A DNA stretch of 64,000 nucleotides from Limnohabitans sp. INBF002 (lineage in GTDB: Bacteria; Pseudomonadota; Gammaproteobacteria; Burkholderiales; Burkholderiaceae_C): positions 1,984,001 to 2,048,000 of the forward strand of contig NZ_AP027055.1 of NCBI RefSeq assembly GCF_027924905.1. The letters run 5' to 3'. Position numbers and translations under genes: made by a program. Of this stretch, positions 1 through 7,665 are shown in pieces (the first letter of the stretch is position 1; every line of letters starts with the position of its first letter). Below the pieces are notes generated by a model, which was not told where the DNA came from, did not search any database, and saw nothing but the letters and a program-made list of their open reading frames with translations.

Positions 1-768
1 GTCTTGAATACCAAACGCCCAATCGGCCACCATGTAGCGTGGGTTGGCAATCGGTGTGTAGGGGAAGGCTTGACCGATGATGGCGCAAGTCACACCGTTC
101 ATTTCACGAATCACGTAGGGCTTGAACACCTGATCGCCAAAGTCTTGGGTTTTGATGTTTTGCGCGACGAAATCCACTTTGCCTGCAAAGTCTTTGTTGA
201 CGATTTCTTGCACGCGCTCCATGCCGTAGGTGAATTCCCAGTGGCCCGTCATCACGTCCACACCCAGCAACTTACAAGCATCCACCATGTCTTGCCCGTT
301 GGTCCACAACGAGGTGGCCGAGCCCTGCCATGTGTCACCACCATCGAGCAACAACGCGCCAGGGCGGCTAGCTTTGAGGCGCTTGACCAAGGTGGCCAAA
401 TGCGCAAAGCCACCCACTTTGCCGTAGCGCTTGGCCGCCACTTCAAAGTTCAAGTAGCTCATGCCATACGCTTCGGCGCTACCAGGACGCACACCTGCCG
501 TCTTGAGTAAATGCTCGCCCACCAAATGGGGCAACTGCCCTTTCATGCTGCCAATGCCGAGGTTGACACTGGGTTCTCTGAAATAGATGGGCTTTAACTG
601 CGCATGGCAATCGGTCATGTGCAGAAATGACACTTGGCCAAACTTCGGGATGTCATACAAACCTTTGGCAGCCACGCTGCTGTCAGCTTGGGCATAAGCA
701 TTCATATTGAGGCCGGCCATGGAGCCAGCACCCATGACTTGCATGAATTCGCGTTTGGTTAAGTTCAT
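1..768 (-). CDS. soxB: SoxB thiosulfohydrolase, N-terminal part (runs off the left edge)
   Basis: SoxB removes the terminal sulfone of SoxY-bound thiosulfate as sulfate in the periplasm, using a di-manganese centre. The reading frame is open from ATG at 768 to the window edge (256 codons seen; the family is usually about 560-580 aa). After a short N-terminal signal-like segment comes FLHMTDCHAQLKP, the metallophosphatase-type metal-binding motif typical of SoxB. Further on lie YGMSYLNFE, LLLDGGDTWQGSATS and a segment around MTGHWEFTYG, all typical of SoxB. An AGGTG Shine-Dalgarno-like stretch precedes the start. It is last in the visible soxCDYZAXB order, and an intrinsic-terminator-like hairpin separates it from soxX. 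The family call is firm; the C-terminus cannot be judged. Confidence 0.95.
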   Translation of the reverse strand, partial: MNLTKREFMQVMGAGSMAGLNMNAYAQADSSVAAKGLYDIPKFGQVSFLHMTDCHAQLKPIYFREPSVNLGIGSMKGQLPHLVGEHLLKTAGVRPGSAEAYGMSYLNFEVAAKRYGKVGGFAHLATLVKRLKASRPGALLLDGGDTWQGSATSLWTNGQDMVDACKLLGVDVMTGHWEFTYGMERVQEIVNKDFAGKVDFVAQNIKTQDFGDQVFKPYVIREMNGVTCAIIGQAFPYTPIANPRYMVADWAFGIQD

Positions 769-795
769 ATCAGCACCTACTTATTTAAATAACGT

Positions 796-828
796 AAAAA
801 AGCCGCAGACGATTCCTCATCCTGCGGC
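796..828 (-). terminator. Intrinsic-terminator-like hairpin between soxX and soxB
   Basis: Read on the minus strand, a 7-bp GC-rich stem (GCCGCAG/CTGCGGC, 802-808 and 822-828) is followed directly by six T residues. It lies downstream of soxX and upstream of soxB in the same direction, so it could end or attenuate transcription inside the sox operon. No other clear soxB promoter was seen between the hairpin and its start codon. Confidence 0.65.
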
Positions 829-839
829 CCTTTGAAAGA

Positions 840-1493
840 TTACTTGTTGACTGGCGACGCGGGGTCGAGCAACAAAGCCATCACGTGTTTGATTTGCACT
901 TCGGTCAAGATGCCTTTATGCGCAAAGCGTGGCATGTTGGAACAAGCGTTGTAAGCACGTGCATTTTGAATCTTGCCCCAGGTGTATTCCACGATGGGCT
1001 TTGACTCTGCGCTGTTGGGGTTGGTCACGCCGCGCATCTTGCCGTAGTTGTACAAACTTGGACCCAAGGTGCCATAAGACAACTCGGTCTTGCTGATTTG
1101 GTGGCAGTTGTAGCAGTTGCCGCCATTGACCGAGCCTTCGGCATCGGTCCATGTTTTTCCAGCGCCGCTTTGTGCGATCTTTTCGCCTTCTTTGAAGTCA
1201 CCCAAATACTTGCCATCGGCTGGGGCCTTGATGGTTTTCATGTTGCGAGCTTCGATTTCAGCGCTGACTTTGGCATCCAATGCCACGCCCGTGCGATCAG
1301 ACTCCGCACACAAGCGGTTATCTTCGTCAGGGCTCAAACGGTCCAGCTTAGCTTGACCTTGGGCACGGAAAGAACGCCCCAAAATGTCTTGGGTGAGTTT
1401 GTCGAGGTCAGCGCTCGAAGGCATCGGTGCAGCACATGCCGTCAGCAAGGCCACAGCGGCTGCGCTCAAGGCGATTTGATATTTGCGGTTCAT
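840..1493 (-). CDS. soxX: SoxX, monoheme c-type cytochrome of SoxXA
   Basis: SoxX is the electron-accepting cytochrome partner of SoxA; SoxXA couples thiosulfate to the carrier SoxY. The 217-aa protein has one heme motif CYNCH (C127, C130, H131) and a likely distal Met ligand in CSNMPRF (M187). The N-terminus carries a lipobox-like LLTAC with the cysteine at position 20, so the mature protein may be membrane-anchored. The start is supported by AAGGA about 8 nt upstream. It lies 11 bp after soxA. The long segment between signal and heme (about residues 30-120) fits the longer betaproteobacterial form of SoxX. Confidence 0.93.
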   Translation of the reverse strand: MNRKYQIALSAAAVALLTACAAPMPSSADLDKLTQDILGRSFRAQGQAKLDRLSPDEDNRLCAESDRTGVALDAKVSAEIEARNMKTIKAPADGKYLGDFKEGEKIAQSGAGKTWTDAEGSVNGGNCYNCHQISKTELSYGTLGPSLYNYGKMRGVTNPNSAESKPIVEYTWGKIQNARAYNACSNMPRFAHKGILTEVQIKHVMALLLDPASPVNK

Positions 1494-1504
1494 TTGCGTT
1501 GTCC

Positions 1505-2326
1505 TTATCGTTTGATCGCAGGCGCGATGGCTTCACCACCTTTGCCATTCACACCCATGTACACGCCCAAGGCGATGGTGGCATCACTGCCGAACAAGGG
1601 GTAAGGGAAACGTTGTTGACGGTAGCAATCGTTCAAGCGCAACTGAGCGCCCCACATTTGCCCGTTAGACACACGATAAGCGGGCCAAGCACCAAAGCCG
1701 TTGCCAGCACCGGGGTTCTTGGTCAGATTAGGCAAATCTTGCAAACGGATGCGCTTGTCGTCTTGGCTGTGGCAAGTAGCACAGGCAAAGTCGTGTGAGC
1801 CGCCGCGCATGAAGAACAGGCGTTGGCCCACTTCGTACATCTTGCGTTCTTCCACATGGCTTTGCGAGAGGTTGAATTTCATGCCTTTGGACTCGCCAGC
1901 AATCCATGTCGCCAACGCGGTGACATTGCTTTGCTCGCCTCGGCCAAAAGGTGTCTTGGCGATTTCTTCGCCGTTGAAGCCTTGCAACTCTTGCATGCAC
2001 GTCACCAAACGTGACTCTAGGTCTTGCACCCGTCCGGTGTCAGAGAAGTAACGGGGCAGTTCAACCCAAGCGCCTTTGACCACGCCTGCGCCTTTGCCCA
2101 AATCGCATTTTTCAAGCGATGTTTTTTTAGGGCCTCGCTTTTGCTTCCACAGGTCTTCACCTTTGGCTTCAAATAACTCGGCAGGATTGCCGTCTTGCAG
2201 CATGGCACGGTATTCGGCGATGCTGTCGGTTGACGACTTTTGGGCGAACGCAGCGGTTGACAAACCGATGAGCCCCACAGCGGCTGATAAGCCGATGCAC
2301 CTAGACGCTAGTGCTATTTTTTTCAT
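1505..2326 (-). CDS. soxA: SoxA, L-cysteine S-thiosulfotransferase subunit of SoxXA
   Basis: SoxA forms the thiosulfate-to-SoxY conjugating enzyme with SoxX. From the ATG at 2326 (GGAG Shine-Dalgarno upstream; a frame extension to 2356 lacks support and would overlap soxZ) the protein is 273 aa with a Sec signal ending near AFAQ. Only one heme motif is present, CATCH (C182, C185, H186). Cysteines C74 and C110 sit where the first heme of diheme SoxA proteins would be and may form a disulfide. C234, in RLNDCYRQQRFP, is the likely persulfidated active-site heme ligand. It is therefore a single-heme SoxA. Neighbours are soxZ upstream and soxX downstream. Confidence 0.93.
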   Translation of the reverse strand: MKKIALASRCIGLSAAVGLIGLSTAAFAQKSSTDSIAEYRAMLQDGNPAELFEAKGEDLWKQKRGPKKTSLEKCDLGKGAGVVKGAWVELPRYFSDTGRVQDLESRLVTCMQELQGFNGEEIAKTPFGRGEQSNVTALATWIAGESKGMKFNLSQSHVEERKMYEVGQRLFFMRGGSHDFACATCHSQDDKRIRLQDLPNLTKNPGAGNGFGAWPAYRVSNGQMWGAQLRLNDCYRQQRFPYPLFGSDATIALGVYMGVNGKGGEAIAPAIKR

Positions 2327-2352
2327 GTGTGTCTCCACTGCGTTCGCTGTGA

Positions 2353-2664
2353 TCACGAAACGGTTGCTTCGTCAGAGCGTGTATCGCCCTTGTTGTCTTT
2401 CCAAGTGATGCCCACTTTGTCACCGGCTTTGGCGCCTTTGATGGTGAACTGCAAGAACGGGTTCTTAGACACAGCGGGGCCCCACTCGGCTGTCATCACG
2501 ACTTTGCCGTTGAGAGTGGCTGTCACGTCTTGGATGTGCCAAGCGGGAATGATTTTTCCGGTGCCGTCTTTGCGTTGACCGGATTCCATTTCGTGGCTCA
2601 TCAAGACACGAATGGTTGCTTTGTCGCCAGCTGCTTGGGCGCGAATGCGCATTGGATCTGCCAT
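2353..2664 (-). CDS. soxZ: SoxZ, sulfur-carrier chaperone subunit
   Basis: SoxZ pairs with SoxY to make the carrier on which thiosulfate sulfur is oxidised. The 103-aa protein has no signal peptide; SoxZ is known to be exported together with Tat-dependent SoxY. It begins MADPMRIRAQ and contains HEMESGQRKD and IPAWHIQDV, characteristic of SoxZ, with the Ig-like fold ending at the C-terminus without extension. It lies 24 bp after soxY and 26 bp before soxA, all in one direction. Length and motifs match the family. Confidence 0.95.
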   Translation of the reverse strand: MADPMRIRAQAAGDKATIRVLMSHEMESGQRKDGTGKIIPAWHIQDVTATLNGKVVMTAEWGPAVSKNPFLQFTIKGAKAGDKVGITWKDNKGDTRSDEATVS

Positions 2665-2688
2665 GGTGTTTCTCCTGAAATTTCTAAA

Positions 2689-3144
2689 TTAGCCGCCGCA
2701 GCCGCCGAGTGTCACTTTGACTTCCTTCTTGGCGAAGAAAGCTTTGCCGTCATTGGTGATGGCCACCGCATACACATCTGACGATTGGCCCATTTTTGAA
2801 CGCGTGGCGAAGTTGGCTTCCACTTCAGGCGTCACGTTGAACATAGCAATCAAAGCCGATGGGTTTTTCTCCACCAACAACAACACGCGCTTGACGTTGC
2901 CCAAGCTGGTGCTCACGCCCAATGGGACAACAGCACCGTTTTCAGCGATGTCTGGTCCAGTGATGGTGACGTCCTTGCTTTCCACGGGGGCTGAGCCGCC
3001 CATGGCCTTGACAGCTTCGGCTACGCTCTTGGCGTCAAACGCAGCTTTGTCAAACGCTTGTGCGTATTGAGGGAACAGGCCAGTAGAGGCCAAGAGGCCT
3101 GCCACAGCGGCGCTGTGCTTGAGGGTCTCGCGACGAGTTTGCAT
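2689..3144 (-). CDS. soxY: SoxY, covalent sulfur carrier
   Basis: SoxY carries the sulfur intermediate on a C-terminal cysteine while SoxXA, SoxB and SoxCD act on it. The 151-aa precursor starts with a Tat signal (TRRETLK near residues 3-9, hydrophobic stretch, cleavage near YAQA) and ends in the diagnostic swinging arm GGCGG with the carrier cysteine at 149. It lies directly between soxD and soxZ. All key elements are intact, so the carrier should be functional. Confidence 0.96.
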   Translation of the reverse strand: MQTRRETLKHSAAVAGLLASTGLFPQYAQAFDKAAFDAKSVAEAVKAMGGSAPVESKDVTITGPDIAENGAVVPLGVSTSLGNVKRVLLLVEKNPSALIAMFNVTPEVEANFATRSKMGQSSDVYAVAITNDGKAFFAKKEVKVTLGGCGG

Positions 3145-3170
3145 GTAGTGCTCCTAAAAAAGGTTTTGGG

Positions 3171-4241
3171 TTATTTTGCCGCACCTGCGGCGAGCCAGTT
3201 GGCCATCGTTTTGATATCGGCTTCCGAGGCCGTTTGTGTGGGCATTGGAATTGGGCCCCACACACCAGAACCACCTGACTTGATCTTGCCAGCCAAGTAA
3301 TCGGCTTTGCCTGGATACTTTTTGGCGATATCGCTGAAGCTTGGGCCCACCACCTTGGTGTTTTGTGCATGACACGCCGTGCAGTTGTGTTTGCCGAGTA
3401 AAGCCAGAGCGGGGTCAACCACTTTGGCAGCGGGCTTTGCAGCTGGGGCTACCGATGCGGCACCGGCTGAGGTGGATTTGCTTTCTGGCACAGCCGTATT
3501 CGCACCGTGCTGTTGGCCCACCAATCGGTTTTGATCGGCCAAGTTGCCATGCGCATTGCGTGCGTAGTCAGGCAGCATGGAAGCCACTTTGGCTTCTGGG
3601 ATGCAATCTTTCATACAGGCCACGTTTGCAGTGTCAGGTTTGGCGGTGCCGTTGAACTCTTTGCCGGCCCACATGTTGTGCTTGGTGCTCATGCCGTTGC
3701 GGTTGGGCATGCGCTTTTGCACTTCGGCCATGTTTTTGTCTGACAACACGAAGTTTTCAGGCACCACATTGGCCAAGCTCAAAAGGTAAGCCGTGACCGC
3801 ATACACCTCATCAGGCTTGAGCGATTTGGGTGCCGTCCAAGGCATGGCGCGGTTGATGTAGTCCCACAGCGTAGACACCGTAGCCACCTTCATGATGGTG
3901 GTGCGTCCTGGGAAGTCTGCACGCTTCAAATTGGCCACATTGCCAGTTTTGATGTCGTCGTTGGTAGTGCCACCAATCAAGGGACTGAACACTTCGTTGG
4001 ATTCACCAAACACACCATGACAGTGGGCACACTTGGCTTCCCACAAATCCTGGCCTTGCGCTACCGAGCCTGAACCCGCAGGTAAGCCTTTGAAGTCAGG
4101 GCGCACATCAATGTCCCATGCAGCCACTTCTTTCAGCGTGGCCGGACGACCTACGCCAGGGTAAGCCGTGCTTTGTGCGCTGGCAAAACCAGCAGCAACC
4201 AACAGGGCCGTGGTCAAAACGACTTTACGAAACTTGGACAT
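3171..4241 (-). CDS. soxD: SoxD, diheme cytochrome subunit of sulfane dehydrogenase
   Basis: SoxD takes electrons from the molybdenum subunit SoxC during six-electron oxidation of the SoxY-bound sulfane sulfur. The 356-aa protein from ATG 4241 has a Sec signal (ends FASAQ), a first heme motif CAHCH (C71, C74, H75), a middle region with C209 and C213, an Ala/Pro linker near 258-275 and a second heme domain with CTACH (C287, C290, H291). The start overlaps the end of soxC by 17 bp, indicating translational coupling; an upstream extension in frame has no signal peptide in register and was rejected. Confidence 0.94.
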   Translation of the reverse strand: MSKFRKVVLTTALLVAAGFASAQSTAYPGVGRPATLKEVAAWDIDVRPDFKGLPAGSGSVAQGQDLWEAKCAHCHGVFGESNEVFSPLIGGTTNDDIKTGNVANLKRADFPGRTTIMKVATVSTLWDYINRAMPWTAPKSLKPDEVYAVTAYLLSLANVVPENFVLSDKNMAEVQKRMPNRNGMSTKHNMWAGKEFNGTAKPDTANVACMKDCIPEAKVASMLPDYARNAHGNLADQNRLVGQQHGANTAVPESKSTSAGAASVAPAAKPAAKVVDPALALLGKHNCTACHAQNTKVVGPSFSDIAKKYPGKADYLAGKIKSGGSGVWGPIPMPTQTASEADIKTMANWLAAGAAK

Positions 4242-5595
4242 TCTTGACCTCGCCGTTTTCTTGCACCAACCAAGATTGGATGGCGTTGTTGTGATAAATC
4301 GAACGGGTGCCACGTGCTGCACGCAAGTGCTTGTAGGTGGGCTGCACGAATCCAGTTTCGTCTGTGGCGCGGCTTTGGATGATGGCAGGCTTGCCGTCCC
4401 AAACCCAGTCGATGTTGAAGCGCGTCAGCGCTTTGCTGAGCACCGGTGTTTCCAAACGGGCTTGGCGCCAGTTGCGGCCACCATCGACTGACACGTCAAC
4501 TTTTTTGACCTTGCCACGACCCGACCAAGCCAAACCTGTGATGTTGTAGAAACCCTTATCCAACAACACCTGGCCGCCAGAAGGCGTGGTCACCACGCTC
4601 TTGCACTCTTGAATGTTGGTGTACTGACGGTGTTGGCCATCGGGCATCAAGTCCATGTAATGCACAGCTTCGTCTTTGGCTGCATAGGGCATATCGCCCA
4701 CTTCGATGCGACGCAGGTACTTGACCCAGCTGACACCTTGAATGCCAGGCACGATCAAGCGTAAGGGGTAGCCATTTTCAGGACGCAGCATTTCGCCGTT
4801 TTGCCCATAAGCCACCAGAACTTCGCCTGACAAGATGAGGCTCATTGGAATGGTGCGGGTCATGGAAGAACCGTCACCACCTTCAGCCAAGATGAATTTG
4901 GCGTTCTTGAAATCAGCGCCCGCAATTTCGAGCAAGGTGATAAGCGGCACACCTGTGAACTCGCTGCATGACACCATGCCATGTGTGTATTGCACGGTGG
5001 GCACGGCCACATTGCCCCACTCAACTGCAGTGTTCGCACCGCATTCAATGAAGTGAAAACGTGAGACAGAGGGCAAACGCATGATTTCGTCCATGGTGAA
5101 CACTTTGGGTGTTTTCACCATGCCGTTGATCATGAAGCGGTGCTTAGAGGGGTCGATGTCCCACCAGCCTTGGTGATGACGCTCAAAGTGCAGACCACTC
5201 GGCGTGACGATGCCAAACAACGACTGCAAAGGTGCGAACGACACCGAGGCTTGCGTAGTTTGTGTCAAGCCTGGGCTTTGACGACGCTGCACATTGGACT
5301 CGAACTTAGACGGGACACCGTAGCCATTGTTGGCAGCCACACCTTGACCTAAGCCTGTGGCGTGCTCCGGCAAATTCAAGATATGAGGATCGCCCCCTTC
5401 GGTAGGGACTGGGTTGCCCTGCCCCAAGGCCATGGGTGCCGCAGCACCTGCGGCGGCAGCGGCAAACGCGCTGCGAATGAAGCTGCGTCGGCCCGTCTTG
5501 CTCTCGGCAATGACGGTGCGAATGCCGTCACGGTCTAAAAAGTTTTCGGGCGCTTTTTGAACGCGGCCCGATTGAATGCCATCTGGTGTTTTCAC
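4225..5595 (-). CDS. soxC: SoxC, molybdopterin sulfane dehydrogenase subunit
   Basis: SoxC belongs to the sulfite oxidase family and with SoxD oxidises the sulfane sulfur on SoxY, so thiosulfate can go fully to sulfate without stored sulfur. I place the start at GTG 5595, which has AAGGA 6 nt upstream; an in-frame GTG at 5610 is the alternative. The 456-aa protein has a twin-arginine motif GRRSFIR (36-41), a sulfite-oxidase-type core with the likely Mo-ligand cysteine C185 in HFIECGANT, and a C-terminal dimerisation domain with VDVSVDGGRNW. It is the first gene of the soxCDYZAXB run, after an AT-rich promoter region. Confidence 0.94.
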   Translation of the reverse strand: MKTPDGIQSGRVQKAPENFLDRDGIRTVIAESKTGRRSFIRSAFAAAAAGAAAPMALGQGNPVPTEGGDPHILNLPEHATGLGQGVAANNGYGVPSKFESNVQRRQSPGLTQTTQASVSFAPLQSLFGIVTPSGLHFERHHQGWWDIDPSKHRFMINGMVKTPKVFTMDEIMRLPSVSRFHFIECGANTAVEWGNVAVPTVQYTHGMVSCSEFTGVPLITLLEIAGADFKNAKFILAEGGDGSSMTRTIPMSLILSGEVLVAYGQNGEMLRPENGYPLRLIVPGIQGVSWVKYLRRIEVGDMPYAAKDEAVHYMDLMPDGQHRQYTNIQECKSVVTTPSGGQVLLDKGFYNITGLAWSGRGKVKKVDVSVDGGRNWRQARLETPVLSKALTRFNIDWVWDGKPAIIQSRATDETGFVQPTYKHLRAARGTRSIYHNNAIQSWLVQENGEVKNVQVS

Positions 5596-5692
5596 AGACA
5601 GTCCTTCCACATATAGTTATATATCAATACCCGCTAATATAAATCATCTCTGATAGGGTATCCATCGGGTTTACGCCATAAACCGAATTAGC
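5596..5692 (-). promoter_or_regulatory. AT-rich region upstream of soxC, probable sox promoter/operator
   Basis: The 97 bp between the small cytochrome gene and soxC are much richer in A/T than the flanks. They hold ATATA-GT-TATAT at 5611-5622 and, on the minus strand, ATATTAGCG at about 5634-5642. A similar ATATAAGCG lies before the divergent transporter gene (7643-7651). This would fit a shared operator for a sox regulator, for example the ArsR-type protein at 13960-14409, but the match is short and no exact -10/-35 pair can be fixed. Confidence 0.4.
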
Positions 5693-6007
5693 TCAACGAA
5701 ATTTGTAGTGCTGTTTGTTCAGGACAGCGGCAACAGCATTGGTATCTTCAGGGAAGAATCCGAGGTTGAGCTCAGTGTTGCAGTACTCCACCATGCCGCG
5801 CAATGTGCCTGCTGTGTTGATACGGCCTTTGGGGTTATAGATGGCACTGCCATCGCCACCCACGCGACGAATATGACATTCGTTGCACTGATTTTCAGCA
5901 ATCAGTTTTTCGCCGGCTTTGAGGTCAGCATCTTTAAACAAGGCGTGCTGCTGCGCATTGGCAATGCTTGCAACTGCCAACAAAATCAAGAACAAAAACT
6001 TTCTCAT
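5693..6007 (-). CDS. Small periplasmic monoheme cytochrome c
   Basis: The 104-aa protein has a Sec signal (RKFLFLILLAVASIANA) and one heme motif CNECH (C41, C44, H45). It is probably a soluble electron carrier for the Sox or sulfide-oxidising enzymes. ATG 6007 has AAGGAG 7-8 nt upstream, which decides the start over a longer frame beginning at 6136. It lies 85 bp downstream of the thioredoxin gene and about 100 bp upstream of soxC, all on the minus strand. No distal methionine in a classical position is obvious; the only late candidate is in RGMVEYC. The exact family within cytochromes c is not recognised. Confidence 0.85.
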   Translation of the reverse strand: MRKFLFLILLAVASIANAQQHALFKDADLKAGEKLIAENQCNECHIRRVGGDGSAIYNPKGRINTAGTLRGMVEYCNTELNLGFFPEDTNAVAAVLNKQHYKFR

Positions 6008-6092
6008 GACATGTCTCCTTGTTACTTTTCTTGCAAAAGCTCGGATCGGTAATCCGAGATGCCGCGCCATGCTGATTCGGTTTTGATGGGAA

Positions 6093-6578
6093 TCATGTAC
6101 CCGCCTCAACTCGTCGCGCCACAGCCAACTGCTCATCTAGGTAAGCACCATAAAAATCAGGCAAATACGCACCTTTTAAACGCGTGGCCACTTCGCGCCC
6201 ATGGGCGCCAAAGAACAACACCGTCGGTGCTAGCTTGATGCCTTGCTTACGCACCCATGCGTCTTGCGTGAGTGGCGTGCCATCGAAATCAATCAAGGCG
6301 CGGTTGTCACGCATGTCCACTTGCACCACCGGCAAGCCCGATGCGAGCATGGGGTGCAAATAGTTCTCCCGCACCACTTTGCAAAATGGACAGCCGTGCA
6401 AACTGACCATCACAACCAAAGGTTGCTTGGCCTGCAGCGCTTGTGCCAATGAGGCCTGCAATGACCCAGTGGTGGGCAAGGCCACTGGCGCTGCCATCGC
6501 ATCCAACGTGGCCACGCCCGCCATACACAAGGCCAGACCTTGCATGGCTTGGCGACGAGAAAAGTGTGTGGTGGGCAT
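6093..6578 (-). CDS. soxW: SoxW-like periplasmic thioredoxin-fold protein
   Basis: The 161-aa protein begins with a twin-arginine-like signal (SRRQAM then a hydrophobic stretch ending MAA) and has a thioredoxin fold with redox motif CPFC (C63, C66) and a cis-proline segment KLAPTVLFF. In Sox clusters such proteins (SoxW/SoxS type) keep SoxY or other thiols reduced. The ATG at 6578 overlaps the stop of the upstream metallohydrolase gene, so the two are probably co-translated. The gene name is by context; a general thiol:disulfide reductase is the alternative. Confidence 0.75.
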   Translation of the reverse strand: MPTTHFSRRQAMQGLALCMAGVATLDAMAAPVALPTTGSLQASLAQALQAKQPLVVMVSLHGCPFCKVVRENYLHPMLASGLPVVQVDMRDNRALIDFDGTPLTQDAWVRKQGIKLAPTVLFFGAHGREVATRLKGAYLPDFYGAYLDEQLAVARRVEAGT

Positions 6579-7558
6579 CACTTAGCTTCTTGCTCCATGA
6601 GCAAATAGGTGTTGTAGGCGTTCATGCGGTTCGCGGATTTGAAAAGAGGCATTTTCTCGAACTTCGACCAATCTGTGTTGACATAGGCGCTTTCGAATGG
6701 CTCCATGTCTTTGGCCGCACGCCCCATGGCCTCACGCAAATACAACAAGTAGTCGCGCGTGAGGGTCATGTCGCCTTTAGGGTCGTTCGAAATGGGGCCG
6801 TGGCCGGGCACCACCCAGCGGGCATCAAACTTGAGCAGGCTTTGCATGGCCTCTATCCAGTGACGGCTATCGGCTTGGCCGACAAACGGAATACGGTTAC
6901 GAAACACAAGGTCACCCGCAAACAAAACTTTTTGCTGCGGCAAGTACACCACCAAGTCTTCGGCGGTGTGTGAAGGGCCAACAGGTTGGATGTCAAATCG
7001 CACACCACCCACCGTCAAGACTTGTGGGCCACTCAGCCACTCATCCGCAGGCACCAAGCGCGTCTTCTCATCGACCCAAGGCCAGAGTTCTTGACGCGAA
7101 CTCTCCAAACGCAAACGCGCTGTGTCTGAAGTTAGGTATTCACGCGCAGCTCCGTGGGCCACGATGCGCGCCCCTAAATCTTTGAACACTTGCAAACCAT
7201 AAATATGGTCAGCGTGGTAGTGGGTCAACACCACGGTGTGAATCGGCTTGCGTGTGACTTTGGCAATTTCAGCCACCAAGCGACGCGCCAACTCTGGCGA
7301 ACCCAAGGCATCGATCACCACCACGCCTGCGGGCGTGACCACGAACCCTGCATTGGAGATGAAGTTTTGATTCGCCGACGACCCCATCTCTGAAACGCCT
7401 TGGACGTAATAAACCTCAGGCACCACTTGCTTGGCTTGCATCAAAGGTTTAGTCACAGCAACAGTAGGCGCAGATGTTTGCGCTTGTACCGACACGGCAA
7501 GACCTAGGTAGCCACAAAACCAACACACGCAAAGTTGGCGCACAAAAGCCAGTTTCAC
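6578..7558 (-). CDS. soxH: SoxH-like periplasmic metallo-beta-lactamase-fold hydrolase
   Basis: The protein has an N-terminal signal peptide (ends VSVQAQ) and a full metallo-hydrolase core: THYHADH (H113, H115, D117, H118), PSHTAEDL, FAGDLVFRNR and VVPGHGPIS, so the two-metal site is intact. SoxH proteins of this fold occur in sox operons and act on small thiol or persulfide substrates, though their exact reaction is unsettled. GTG at 7558 is preferred, with AGGAGA 8 nt upstream; an in-frame GTG at 7564 lies too close to that site. It shares a 107-bp divergent promoter region with the thiosulfate transporter. Confidence 0.78.
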   Translation of the reverse strand: MKLAFVRQLCVCWFCGYLGLAVSVQAQTSAPTVAVTKPLMQAKQVVPEVYYVQGVSEMGSSANQNFISNAGFVVTPAGVVVIDALGSPELARRLVAEIAKVTRKPIHTVVLTHYHADHIYGLQVFKDLGARIVAHGAAREYLTSDTARLRLESSRQELWPWVDEKTRLVPADEWLSGPQVLTVGGVRFDIQPVGPSHTAEDLVVYLPQQKVLFAGDLVFRNRIPFVGQADSRHWIEAMQSLLKFDARWVVPGHGPISNDPKGDMTLTRDYLLYLREAMGRAAKDMEPFESAYVNTDWSKFEKMPLFKSANRMNAYNTYLLMEQEAK

Positions 7559-7592
7559 AATCACTTCTCCTCAAACAGCAGGCCAATCTAGG

Positions 7593-7610
7593 GCTTGACA
7601 TACATCAAGC
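7593..7610. promoter_or_regulatory. FNR/CRP-family-like binding site between soxH and the YeeE gene
   Basis: A perfect dyad GCTTGA-N6-TCAAGC is present, containing TTGAC-N4-ATCAA, which equals the FNR/Anr/Dnr-type consensus TTGAY-N4-ATCAA. Its centre is about 64 bp before the transporter ATG and about 43 bp from the soxH start, so it could serve either promoter. Oxygen- or redox-linked control is an inference from the site alone; no fnr gene lies in the window. Confidence 0.55.
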
Positions 7611-7665
7611 AGCGCCTGAACCAGAGCACTTAGCATAGTCCAAATATAAGCGTAGACTAAATCAT

